This document shows, piece by piece, positions 50,556 to 58,912 of a stretch of 64,000 bases of DNA (its first letter is position 1; each line of letters starts with the position of its first letter). This DNA is from Dethiosulfovibrio salsuginis (GTDB taxonomy: Bacteria > Synergistota > Synergistia > Synergistales > Dethiosulfovibrionaceae). The notes under the pieces are model-generated. The model saw nothing but the letters and a program-made list of their open reading frames with translations, searched no databases and was not told the origin of the DNA. The DNA lies in contig NZ_FXBB01000006.1 of NCBI RefSeq assembly GCF_900177735.1, positions 1 through 64,000 of the forward strand. Direction: 5' to 3'. Position numbers and translations under genes: made by a program.

Positions 50556-51640
50556 AGATCTCCTTTCACCGTATCAGAATATGATTTAGCCTCTTCCTCT
50601 CCGGTCAACACACGGATAGCCCCTTCGGCGAGAGCTCTCATCTCACCCTCTCCGGGATAGATCAGACAGGGAGCTATCCACTGAACCTTTTTCTGAACCG
50701 ATGCCACAAAATCGCTATCGTGGGAGATACCTCCGGTAAACAGGATCGCCTTGACATCACCGGCCATAGCGGCGGCCATAGAACCTATTGCACAGCCAAC
50801 CTGATAGGACATGGAGTTTCTGACCAAAGAGGCCTTTTCATCGCCCTCCGAGGCCCTCTTAGCCACCTCTCTCATGTCACTAGTTCCCAGATAGGCCATT
50901 ACGCCCCCTTTACCTGCAAGCCTTTTCTTGAGGTCACCTAGAGAGATAGTTCCGCTGAAGCAGAGGGATACCAGATCCCCTGCAGGGAGGGTTCCAGCCC
51001 TTTCGGGAGCAAAGGGTCCATACTCGTTGCCGCTATAAAAATCCGACAACCTGCCCTTACGGTGGGCACAGACCGTCATCCCTCCGCCGAGATGGACGAC
51101 GACAAAGTTATGCTCCCTCCAGTCCACCAAAAGCTCCGACGCCGCTTTGCGGACCGTAGCTTTGACGTTAAGAGCGTGGTTGAGAGACACTTTAGGCAGC
51201 TCAGGAAGGCCGGTCAACCTAGCGACGTCGTCCAGCTCGTCCACCGAGACAGGGTCGACTATCAAGGCGGGGATTCCCCGAGGGCTGGCTATAGCGTCCG
51301 CTAAAATTCCACCTAGGTTGGAGGCGTGATCCCATGGCTTGCCGCTTCTGAGCCGCTGAAGCAGAACCTCGTCGACTTTGTAGGTACCGCCAGGGATAGG
51401 ATCTACGATCCCTCCCCTGCCGACGACCCCGGTCAGATCGTCCATCGAGTGCCCTTTTGTCTTAAGTGCGTCTTCGATAGTGTCCATCCTGAATCGATAC
51501 TGGTCGGCGGTTCCATGAAAAGAGGAAAGCACCTCAGGATCATGGGACACCGTCTCGGTCCATCTCTCCTCCAGATCGGAATACCAGGATATCTTGGTAC
51601 TTGTTGAGCCGGGGTTTATAACCAACAGTTCGTGGGCCAT
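50552..51640 (-). CDS. buk: Butyrate kinase, copy 2
   Basis: The 362-residue acyl kinase is homologous to copy 1: LLVINPGSTSTKISWY, VGRGGIVDPIPGGTYKVDE, FVVVHLGGGMTVCAHRKGR, FAPERAGTLPAGDL and AILFTGGISHDSDFV. It lies upstream of ptb copy 2 (overlap of four bases), so the order here is buk-ptb, whereas the other pair is ptb-buk. The mirrored order suggests an inverted duplication or separate assembly. The gene starts 25 bases after the unknown gene upstream. Confidence 0.9.
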   Translation of the reverse strand: MAHELLVINPGSTSTKISWYSDLEERWTETVSHDPEVLSSFHGTADQYRFRMDTIEDALKTKGHSMDDLTGVVGRGGIVDPIPGGTYKVDEVLLQRLRSGKPWDHASNLGGILADAIASPRGIPALIVDPVSVDELDDVARLTGLPELPKVSLNHALNVKATVRKAASELLVDWREHNFVVVHLGGGMTVCAHRKGRLSDFYSGNEYGPFAPERAGTLPAGDLVSLCFSGTISLGDLKKRLAGKGGVMAYLGTSDMREVAKRASEGDEKASLVRNSMSYQVGCAIGSMAAAMAGDVKAILFTGGISHDSDFVASVQKKVQWIAPCLIYPGEGEMRALAEGAIRVLTGEEEAKSYSDTVKGDL

Positions 51641-51665
51641 ATTATCGCCTCGCCTTCTATTTTAT

Positions 51666-52670
51666 TTAATTAAAACGAGAATCACTATCTGATCCGTCCG
51701 CCATAGCCAATATCTCCGCCTCAAGCCTGTCCATTTCGTCAACCTGATCCTGCTCTAGAGCGTTTCTGACCTCCTCTCTCATTATGGCGCCTAAGGCCTT
51801 TCTGTCTTTATACTGTCCTGCGGAAACGTCGGTCCAGCTTATCTTTTTCTTTCCCTCGTAAAGGTCGAAATCGGCGAACCTTTCCTCTCCCTCGACATAC
51901 TCCAATCCCATCAGGGCCTTTTTGACCACCTTAGGGTCGAAGCAGGAGAAAAACCTCAGGCAGTAGACCGAAACAGGCATAAGAATATGGGCATAATCCT
52001 TTCCCCATCCTTCTCCCATTATAAGCCCTAATTCAAGGTCATCTATGGCCTTGGTTAAACGTTCCACGTGAAGAGGATAACGACCGTAGGCATCGTATAT
52101 CCTGATCTCAAGCTGTCGCCACTCCGCTTTGTTCATGCTCAGGTTAAACAGATAGAGGGCTCTCCGTCGAAGCCTTGCCCGTAAAGCCTCGTGAGGCATG
52201 GTCACTAAAACCACGTCTTTTTTCATATCTCCCATGACCAGAGGCCTCGCCAGAGATTTTTCGGTGAAACAGATAATGACGCCTTGATCGGAATCCCAGT
52301 CCCAAACCCGATCCAAGGTGGACACCTCCCCGCCAAAGTCCTCGGCGATCTCCCCCATCACTGTCTCGTAATCTCCTAGAGACCGGAAGATTATGCTCCT
52401 TGGCATCCGTCTCACCGATCTGACCATCCCACAAACTCCATCGGTAAGCATGGACGCGAGGATAACGTCGGGAAAGCTGTCTATGGCGACGTACACCTCT
52501 TTACCTGGATCTCCTACTACCAGTACGGTGCTATCCTCCCCTATACCGTCAAGGATCCTCTCCTTAGGTGACTCGGAAACAGGAAAATGCTCCTTGAGCC
52601 AGTTCAAAATAGCCCGGTCATCTCCCTCCATCCTTACTACTCTGGGACCACTTCTGATTATGGAAAGCAA
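51666..52670 (-). CDS. Unrecognised 334-residue protein
   Basis: No family was recognised. The start is TTG at 52670, seven bases after GGAGG. The protein is soluble, with an alpha/beta first half (TVLVVGDPGKEVYVAIDSFP near 50, GVIICFTEKSLARPLVMGDM near 130, DVVLVTMPHEALRARLRRRALY near 152) and a helical acidic C-terminal half ending in a coiled coil (EQDQVDEMDRLEAEILAMAD). It lies upstream of buk copy 2 and downstream of the metallophosphoesterase on one strand. Confidence 0.6.
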   Translation of the reverse strand: MLSIIRSGPRVVRMEGDDRAILNWLKEHFPVSESPKERILDGIGEDSTVLVVGDPGKEVYVAIDSFPDVILASMLTDGVCGMVRSVRRMPRSIIFRSLGDYETVMGEIAEDFGGEVSTLDRVWDWDSDQGVIICFTEKSLARPLVMGDMKKDVVLVTMPHEALRARLRRRALYLFNLSMNKAEWRQLEIRIYDAYGRYPLHVERLTKAIDDLELGLIMGEGWGKDYAHILMPVSVYCLRFFSCFDPKVVKKALMGLEYVEGEERFADFDLYEGKKKISWTDVSAGQYKDRKALGAIMREEVRNALEQDQVDEMDRLEAEILAMADGSDSDSRFN

Positions 52671-52692
52671 GATGATACCTCCTTTGCCACAA

Positions 52693-53310
52693 TTAAAGCC
52701 CGATACGCCTTTTCATCTGACGCTGATCGTCGATATACCTCGGATAAGGTATTTCATACACCTCTCCGGTCTTAAGGGAAAAAAGATTGACGTTCTTTAT
52801 GCCGTTTAGGCCAAAGGGATCCCCTTCCAGAGAGGATAGATCGTGGCCGAAAAGACCTATCACGTCCTTAGACCCGGAGATGAGACTTGAATAGTGACTT
52901 GCCTTAAAGGACCAACCATAGACGGAAAACCCGCCTACCTTATCTATTATATGACAATGGGGGAAAAATTCCTCAACCGTATCGGAATCATCGTGATTAC
53001 CTAGGGAGATAACGACCTGAAAATCCCCTTTTCTAGAGCCTCTGTCAAGAATCGCCGATAGCCTAGGTATTCTGTCTCGGTAGGTGTTTATCAGGCTGGG
53101 ATAGAGCCCTAACTTCACCTGATCCACCAGATCCCCTGTATGGACAACCCATAAAGGGCGGACTTTAGATATGATTCGGTTTAGATCGGGGAAAAAAGAC
53201 GAAGGGGTATCCGATACGTGAAGAAGGAACTCCCCGGGCCTGCCGATCAACTCCTCGGGGATGTAGACCGCACCGAAGGCCCTAAAGGCCCCTGCTATGA
53301 ATCGCTTCAA
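52693..53310 (-). CDS. Metallophosphoesterase-like protein with altered metal site
   Basis: The 205-residue calcineurin-like fold is indicated by FLLHVSDTPSSFFPD (motif I position), VVHTGDLVDQV, VISLGNHDDSDTV and GLFGHDLSS. In active enzymes motif I reads DxH and the last motif GHxH; here they read SDTP and GHDL, so two metal-binding histidines appear to be missing. It may have reduced metal binding or another role. TTG start at 53310 with GGGGAG about six bases upstream; the reading could be extended 18 bases without a ribosome site. Confidence 0.65.
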   Translation of the reverse strand: MKRFIAGAFRAFGAVYIPEELIGRPGEFLLHVSDTPSSFFPDLNRIISKVRPLWVVHTGDLVDQVKLGLYPSLINTYRDRIPRLSAILDRGSRKGDFQVVISLGNHDDSDTVEEFFPHCHIIDKVGGFSVYGWSFKASHYSSLISGSKDVIGLFGHDLSSLEGDPFGLNGIKNVNLFSLKTGEVYEIPYPRYIDDQRQMKRRIGL

Positions 53311-53418
53311 ATGTATCTCCCCTCTCAACTTTCGCTACAGCCCCACAGACCATCATCTTAACGCAATAGACAGAATAGAGACAACCCCTTACGTGAAAAA
53401 TAAATCCAAACATATTCC

Positions 53419-53447
53419 TTGACATAACCGTGAATGGCAGGGATAAT
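53419..53447 (+). promoter_or_regulatory. Promoter of the DEAD-box helicase gene
   Basis: TTGACA (53419-53424), a 17-base spacer and GATAAT (53442-53447) leave a leader of about 80 bases before the ATG. Long leaders are common for cold-regulated helicases, but I saw no specific motif. Confidence 0.65.
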
Positions 53448-53535
53448 ACTTCACCATGCGTCGAAATAGTAGAAACGTCGTTGCCGTCGATGGTAGGGCG
53501 AGGACGTTTCGCATCGACCACCGAGGAGGAACGAT

Positions 53536-55251
53536 ATGAATAACATCGCAACAAAAACATTTAGTCAGTACGGATTGAGAACCGAGCTTCTTGAGGCTCT
53601 TTCAAACAAGGGATTCGAGGCTCCTATGCCGGTTCAAGAACAGGTAATGGAATCATCGTCTAGAGAAGGCGACCTGGTCGTCCAGGCCAGGACAGGCAGC
53701 GGGAAGACTCTAGGTTTTCTTCTACCTCTGCTCAACGAACTTCCCCACGAGGCAAGCTCCCCCCGAATACTTGTACTATCCCCCACTAGAGAACTAGCAC
53801 AACAGATAGCAGGCGAGGCCGAGTGGCTGGGCAGAAGAATGGGCCTTACCACCGCATCTTTGGTAGGTGGCATGGATATGGAGCGTCAGATAGGACAGCT
53901 CCGCAGAGGCGCTGCCTTGGTGGTCGGAACTCCTGGAAGGACCATGGACCACATCCGCAGAAAAACCCTCAAGACCCAGGACATACAGACCATCGTCCTT
54001 GACGAGGGAGATACCATGCTGGACATGGGCTTCAGGGAGGAGATAGAGTCCATCCTGAGCTCCCTTGTATCCAGAAAGAGAACCTGGCTTTTCTCCGCCA
54101 CCATGCCCGACGAGGTAGCCTCTCTAACCAGAAGGTACCTTACCTCTCCTGAGTGGATAACCCTGTGTCACGATGAGGATCAGCACGAGGATATAACCCA
54201 CAAGGTATACATGGTCCCCTCTGGCAAGAGGCTTGAGGGACTGGTAAACGTCCTCCTGTGGGAGAACCCCGAGATGGGACTCATCTTCTGTCACACCAAG
54301 GCAGGCACGGTGGAAACCATGGAAAGGCTTCAGGAGGAGGGCTTTTCCGCCTCCGCCCTTCACGGAGACATGAGCCAGCTTGAGAGAAACAGCGTCATGA
54401 ACGCCTTCAGACAGGGTAGAATCCCCCTTCTCGTAGCCACCAACGTAGCGGCTAGAGGGCTGGACGTCCAGGGCGTATCTCACGTCATACAGATAGGGCT
54501 CCCTGACAACCTGGAGACCTTCGTTCATAGAAGCGGCAGAACCGGAAGAGCAGGTCAGGAGGGACAGAACGTCCTAATCCTAACCCCGAGAGAGAAAGGC
54601 CGTTTTAAGGCCATGCTCAGGGCCTCCTCTATGGATCTAAACTGGGTGAACGTGCCTGACATGGCCGCTATCGCCAAAGTACAGAGGGGCCTCCGTGAAG
54701 GAGCTCTTATGGACGCTACCAACCCGAGCGAAGACTCCATAATGTGGGCAGAGGAGCTTATGGCCATGCTGGATCCCAAGGACCTGGTCGCAAGGCTTCT
54801 GGATCATCACATAAAGGGACTTCCTAACGGATACGACCTAAGCAAAGACCTAATGAACGAGATGAACAACAGAAAAACCCTCTCATCCAGAACCGGTGGA
54901 GTGGACAGATCTGGCCGTACCCGTAGAGACGGTCCGTCCAGCGGGAGCAGGCTCCCCTTCAAAGGCAGGGCCAAATCCATCAAGCTGTGTAAGGGAAGAA
55001 ACGACGGAGACTGGTCCGTAGGCCGCATATTGGCCACCCTTTGCCAGGCCCTTGAGGTCGATAGAAGCGAGGTCGGAAACATCCGCATGAGGGATACCCA
55101 TACGGAGGTAGAGCTTGGCCCCACCGCGTCGGACAAAATAAACGGAAGCGGCGTCTCTAAGCTGAAGAAGTGGGGACTTATGGACGGAGAAATCGTCGAG
55201 GACAGATCGAGCAGAAGACCTCCTCAGCCTATGAGGGGCAGAAGAAGATAA
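53536..55251 (+). CDS. DEAD-box RNA helicase (DeaD/DbpA-like)
   Basis: The 571-residue RNA helicase has all core motifs: Q motif (GFEAPMPVQEQV), ARTGSGKT, PTRELAQQ, TPGR, DEGD (a Gly in place of Ala of DEAD), SAT, LIFCHTK, ARGLDV and HRSGRTGRAG. After a linker (about 440-495) the C-terminus (about 500-565) is a DbpA-type RNA-binding domain, as in CsdA/DeaD/DbpA. It probably acts in ribosome assembly or RNA turnover. GGAGG lies six bases before the ATG. Confidence 0.9.
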   Translation: MNNIATKTFSQYGLRTELLEALSNKGFEAPMPVQEQVMESSSREGDLVVQARTGSGKTLGFLLPLLNELPHEASSPRILVLSPTRELAQQIAGEAEWLGRRMGLTTASLVGGMDMERQIGQLRRGAALVVGTPGRTMDHIRRKTLKTQDIQTIVLDEGDTMLDMGFREEIESILSSLVSRKRTWLFSATMPDEVASLTRRYLTSPEWITLCHDEDQHEDITHKVYMVPSGKRLEGLVNVLLWENPEMGLIFCHTKAGTVETMERLQEEGFSASALHGDMSQLERNSVMNAFRQGRIPLLVATNVAARGLDVQGVSHVIQIGLPDNLETFVHRSGRTGRAGQEGQNVLILTPREKGRFKAMLRASSMDLNWVNVPDMAAIAKVQRGLREGALMDATNPSEDSIMWAEELMAMLDPKDLVARLLDHHIKGLPNGYDLSKDLMNEMNNRKTLSSRTGGVDRSGRTRRDGPSSGSRLPFKGRAKSIKLCKGRNDGDWSVGRILATLCQALEVDRSEVGNIRMRDTHTEVELGPTASDKINGSGVSKLKKWGLMDGEIVEDRSSRRPPQPMRGRRR

Positions 55252-55261
55252 AAATCATATA

Positions 55262-55311
55262 GACCGTCAAAAAAGGGCCTGCGAGCGATCGCAGGCCCTT
55301 TTTTGACGGTC
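55262..55311 (+). terminator. Terminator after the helicase gene
   Basis: A perfect 23 bp stem (55262-55284 and 55289-55311) with a four-base loop includes a T-run in its right arm. That arm also contains the first TTTGACG repeat of the operator described next. Confidence 0.8.
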
Positions 55312-55334
55312 CTTTGACCCTGTTGCCCTATACT
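55302..55334 (+). promoter_or_regulatory. Direct-repeat operator/promoter of the molybdenum hydroxylase operon
   Basis: TTTGACG (55302-55308) and TTTGACC (55313-55319) are exactly 11 bases apart; TATACT (55329-55334) starts 16 bases after the second. The core TTTGACGGTCCTTTGACC matches 16 of 18 positions of the one before the BCCT gene (60440-60457). The spacing from -10 puts the repeats over the -35 region, as for a regulator bound on one helical face, or for an unusual sigma factor. Confidence 0.6.
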
Positions 55335-55366
55335 CCTTCGCAAAGACACAGCGAGGGGGAAATAGG

Positions 55367-55840
55367 ATGAACATACAGCTTACCGTTAACGGACAGGGCC
55401 GGACCGTGGAGATCTCTTCTGAGATGAGGCTACTGGACCTCCTCCGGGACGTTCTAGGCCTGACCAGCGTAAAAGAGGGCTGCTCCGAAGGGGAGTGTGG
55501 AGCCTGCACCGTCGTCATGGACGGCAAGGCGGTGACGTCCTGCACGGTGATGGCCTTTCAAGCGGAGGGGTCGGACATACTCACCACCGAAGGCCTGGCA
55601 AGGATGGGAGAGCTGGACAGAATCCAGCAGGCCTTTATCGACAACGACGCCGTTCAGTGCGGATTCTGCACCCCTGGAATGATCATGTCGACGAAAGCCC
55701 TGCTGATGCATAAAGAGAACCCTACCGAAGAAGAAGCACGTAGGGCCCTGGAGGGCAACATCTGTCGCTGCACCGGATACATACCTATCGTAAAAGCGGT
55801 GATGGACGCCGCCAGGAGACTCAGGGATGACAGTCTATAG
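55367..55840 (+). CDS. Molybdenum hydroxylase, 2Fe-2S subunit
   Basis: The 157-residue small subunit of a xanthine dehydrogenase/CO dehydrogenase-type hydroxylase carries electrons between the molybdenum centre and FAD. The plant-type [2Fe-2S] cluster is held by C39, C44, C47 and C59 (EGCSEGECGACTVVMDG), the second cluster by C98, C101, C133 and C135 (QCGFCTPGM and NICRCTGY). The length is normal. It is first in a four-gene operon, its end overlapping the FAD subunit gene by 14 bases. The substrate cannot be told from this subunit. Confidence 0.9.
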   Translation: MNIQLTVNGQGRTVEISSEMRLLDLLRDVLGLTSVKEGCSEGECGACTVVMDGKAVTSCTVMAFQAEGSDILTTEGLARMGELDRIQQAFIDNDAVQCGFCTPGMIMSTKALLMHKENPTEEEARRALEGNICRCTGYIPIVKAVMDAARRLRDDSL

Positions 55841-56675
55841 ACCTCGATCCGTCGAAGAACTTAGGTCGATTCTGGCCACAGAGGCAGAGAGTTTAAACCT
55901 GATAGCAGGAGGGACCGACCTGGTCCTGGAGGTGAGGGCACACCCAGAAAGAGAGTACAACCTGGTGGACCTGACCTCTATAGTCGAACTCTCCTCCATA
56001 GATGAGGAAAAAGACAGCCTGAGGATAGGCTCGACGTCCACCCACTGGGACCTTGAGAGCTCCGAGCTGGTCGCAAAGCACGGTACAGCTCTGTCCATGG
56101 CGGCGGCCTCGGTGGGCTCCACCCAGATCAGGAACAGAGGCACCGTAGGAGGAAACCTGGCCCACGGCTCGGCGGCGGCGGACACCGTTCCGGCTTTGGC
56201 ATGTCTTGAGGCGACGATAGAGGTCCAAGACTGCGCAGGGGACACAGAACTGTACCCTGTGGAGAAATTTATAACCGGCAGAAACGCCACGGTTCTTAAA
56301 AAGGGCCAGTTCATAAGGTCGATAAAAATCCCGATCTTAGACGGCAGGCTATCCTGGTTTGGCAAAGTAGGCAGTCGCAGGGCTGTGACCATATCCAAGA
56401 TAAACCTGGCGGCGAGCCTACACCCCGAAAGGACCGATGGGCCGATAAGGCTGTTCATAGGTGCCATAGCCCCCAGTCCGACCAGATCGGCGGAGGGGGA
56501 GAGAGAACTTTCCAAACTCCTGTCGGGATCGGGCTGCAAGGATGTCTTTCTAAATGCACTCTCCCATACCGTTGAGAACACCATTCCAGGGAGATCTTCC
56601 CTGCCCTACAAGAGAGAGGCCATAAAGGGGCTGGGGGATCAGCTGTGGGATCACGTGAAGGAGGTCCTGAGATGA
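55827..56675 (+). CDS. Molybdenum hydroxylase, FAD subunit
   Basis: The 282-residue FAD-binding subunit has the two flavin loops LIAGGTDLVLEV (about 25-36) and TQIRNRGTVGGNLAHGSAAADTVPALACLEA (about 95-125), followed by the CO-dehydrogenase flavoprotein C-terminal domain. It passes electrons from the iron-sulfur subunit to its acceptor, which in an anaerobe is likely NAD or ferredoxin. It overlaps the genes on both sides (14 bases upstream, ATGA downstream), so the three subunits are made together. Confidence 0.9.
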   Translation: MTVYRPRSVEELRSILATEAESLNLIAGGTDLVLEVRAHPEREYNLVDLTSIVELSSIDEEKDSLRIGSTSTHWDLESSELVAKHGTALSMAAASVGSTQIRNRGTVGGNLAHGSAAADTVPALACLEATIEVQDCAGDTELYPVEKFITGRNATVLKKGQFIRSIKIPILDGRLSWFGKVGSRRAVTISKINLAASLHPERTDGPIRLFIGAIAPSPTRSAEGERELSKLLSGSGCKDVFLNALSHTVENTIPGRSSLPYKREAIKGLGDQLWDHVKEVLR

Positions 56676-58897
56676 CGAACTTCAAATACGTAGGACAGGA
56701 CGTTAAAAGGAGCGACATAGAGGAGAAGGTCACCGGCAGACTGCGCTATCTGGGGGACAAGCCCTCAGGCGGCACAGCCCATGCAAGGCTGATAATGAGC
56801 TCTATAGCCAACGGCAGGGTAATCTCCATAGACACCTCGGAGGCCCTAAAGGTCCCAGGCGTCATAAAGGTCTACACCCCCGACGACGACCCGAGAATAA
56901 CCTTCAACAGCGCGGTGTTTCTTCCAGATCAGACCGACCGACGGGACGAGAGGATCTTCACCGACAGGCCAATTTTCGTCGGAGACGCCATAGGGGCGGT
57001 GCTGGCGGAGAACGACCAGGCGGCGAGAAAAGCGGTTGCCCTTGTAAAGGTGGAGTACGAGGAATACGAGCCGGTCCTAGACCCAGTTCAAGCCCTATCG
57101 GCACAGTCCTTCCGTGATGGACATCCTCAGGTGATAGAGGGAAAAATCTCCTACGGAGAGGGAGCACCTGAAGGTTCGATCTCCTTTGAGACCACCGTAA
57201 CGACCCCAAAGATCCACCACGGGGCAATGGAAAACCACCTCTGTCAGTCCTACATGGACTACGGAGACGTACTGGTGGTCGAATCGCCCTGTCAGATGAT
57301 CTTCACCGTTCGCTACGCCCTTTCAGTCCTGTTCAAAAAGCCGGTAAACCGGATTAGGGTCGTCAAGGCCCCTATGGGAGGGACTTTCGGAGGCAAGCAG
57401 GAGGCGGTACTTGAGCCAGCCTGCGCCCTGATGACCCTGGACACCGGAAGGAACGTCAGACTGTCCATAGACAGGGGGGAATGCATCATAGGCACCAGGA
57501 CCAGAGCCGCGACTGTCGGCAAGGTGACCACCTACCTGGACGACCAGGGCTACTTTCTCCACAGGGATATAGACGCAATAACCGACGTAGGGGCCTACGC
57601 CACAGGGGGGCACAGGGTGACCATGGCCATGGGGAAAAAAGCCTCCAGGCTATACCGAATTCCGTCTCAGTCCTTCAAGGGACACACCACCTTCACCAAC
57701 ACCACCCCTAACGGAGCCTGTCGAGGCTACGGTTCGCCTCAGATCCACACCATGACGGAGATACACATCGACCTTCTGGCAAAAAAACTGAACTTTGACC
57801 CGGTGGAGATAAGGATGAAAAACCTCATACACCCAGGAGACCTGGATCCCACAGGAGCCCCTCCTCTGGGCAACGGCAGGATAAGAGACTGTCTGACCAT
57901 CGGAGTGGAGAAATTCCGTTGGTACGACAGGGTTAACCTGGTCACCGACGGAAGATATCGCAAGGGAGTCGGACTGGCCTGCTGCACCCACGGAAACGGC
58001 TACTACGGATCTCCCTATCCCGACTTTCTGTCCATGGCCATGAGATTCTGCGAGGACGGATCGGTGCTGGTGAACGCAGGGCTTCACGAGCTTGGCAACG
58101 GAACTATGACCACCATAGGCCAGATAGTGGCGGAGGTGCTGGATTTATCCCCCGACATGATCCACGTCACAGAGGCGGACAGCCAGACAGCCCCCTTCGA
58201 CGTGGGATGCGTCGCCAGCCGGGTGACCTACGTCTGCGGTGCCTGCGCCCTGGAGCTGGCGGAAAAGCTCAAGGCAAGGTTCATATCCCAGATATCCCAG
58301 GTTACGGGAGAACCGGAGGACAAGATCCTTCTGAGGGACGGCACTGTGATTGCCGGATCGGGAGAACAGCTCACCTACGGGGACATGGTCTGTCGCATAG
58401 CAAAAACCCTGAGACAGGAGGTGGGGGACTACCTTCACTACGCCCCGGATAAAAACCCCGCCTCCTTCGGAGTCCATCTCGCCGAGGTCGTGGTTGACAC
58501 AATGACGGGACTGGTGCGGGTTACCGATTTTATGGCGGTCCACGACGTAGGGAAGGCCATAAACCCCAAGCTGTTGAACGGCCAGATATACGGCGGGGTC
58601 CAGATGGGCATAGGCATGGCCATCTCGGAGGAGCTCACCTACGACGGAAAAGGGCGACCTAAAAACAGCTCTCTCAGTCGATACCACATGATAAACGCCC
58701 CGGACATGCCTCCTGTGGAGGTCGTCTTGGTGGAGGAAAACGAGCCCGGTGGCCCATTCGGGGCAAAGAGCATAGGGGAGATATGTACCGTCCCTACCTC
58801 GGCGGCGGTGGTCAACGCCGTCAACCGAGCTCTGGGAACCGACCTTACCGATCTTCCTCTCGTTCCAGAGAGGGTAATTAAGGCAATAAAGGGATAG
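56672..58897 (+). CDS. Molybdenum hydroxylase, molybdopterin subunit
   Basis: The 741-residue catalytic subunit starts at 56672, eight bases after AAGGAGG, in an ATGA overlap. The N-terminal part shows KRSDIEEKVTGRLRYLGD, and the molybdopterin part shows VVKAPMGGTFGGKQEAVLEP, FTNTTPNGACRGYGSPQIH, NAGLHELGNGTMTTIGQIVAEVL and GGPFGAKSIGEICTVPTSAAVVNAV with the catalytic Glu expected after SIG. It belongs to the xanthine dehydrogenase/aldehyde oxidase family, whose members hydroxylate carbon in N-heterocycles or aldehydes. The neighbouring lyase points to an imidazole or similar ring as the target; this is inference. Confidence 0.85.
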   Translation: MTNFKYVGQDVKRSDIEEKVTGRLRYLGDKPSGGTAHARLIMSSIANGRVISIDTSEALKVPGVIKVYTPDDDPRITFNSAVFLPDQTDRRDERIFTDRPIFVGDAIGAVLAENDQAARKAVALVKVEYEEYEPVLDPVQALSAQSFRDGHPQVIEGKISYGEGAPEGSISFETTVTTPKIHHGAMENHLCQSYMDYGDVLVVESPCQMIFTVRYALSVLFKKPVNRIRVVKAPMGGTFGGKQEAVLEPACALMTLDTGRNVRLSIDRGECIIGTRTRAATVGKVTTYLDDQGYFLHRDIDAITDVGAYATGGHRVTMAMGKKASRLYRIPSQSFKGHTTFTNTTPNGACRGYGSPQIHTMTEIHIDLLAKKLNFDPVEIRMKNLIHPGDLDPTGAPPLGNGRIRDCLTIGVEKFRWYDRVNLVTDGRYRKGVGLACCTHGNGYYGSPYPDFLSMAMRFCEDGSVLVNAGLHELGNGTMTTIGQIVAEVLDLSPDMIHVTEADSQTAPFDVGCVASRVTYVCGACALELAEKLKARFISQISQVTGEPEDKILLRDGTVIAGSGEQLTYGDMVCRIAKTLRQEVGDYLHYAPDKNPASFGVHLAEVVVDTMTGLVRVTDFMAVHDVGKAINPKLLNGQIYGGVQMGIGMAISEELTYDGKGRPKNSSLSRYHMINAPDMPPVEVVLVEENEPGGPFGAKSIGEICTVPTSAAVVNAVNRALGTDLTDLPLVPERVIKAIKG

Positions 58898-58912
58898 AAG
58901 GGGGATAAACAC

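Noticed and set aside
53998-54012. DEGD instead of DEAD in the helicase as a sign of inactivity
   Set aside because: The Asp, Glu and final Asp are kept, all other motifs are intact, and position three tolerates small residues, so loss of function is not supported.
55835-56584. Antisense frame of 249 codons inside the FAD subunit gene
   Set aside because: The plus-strand FAD-binding motifs cover this whole stretch; there is no start signal for the antisense frame.
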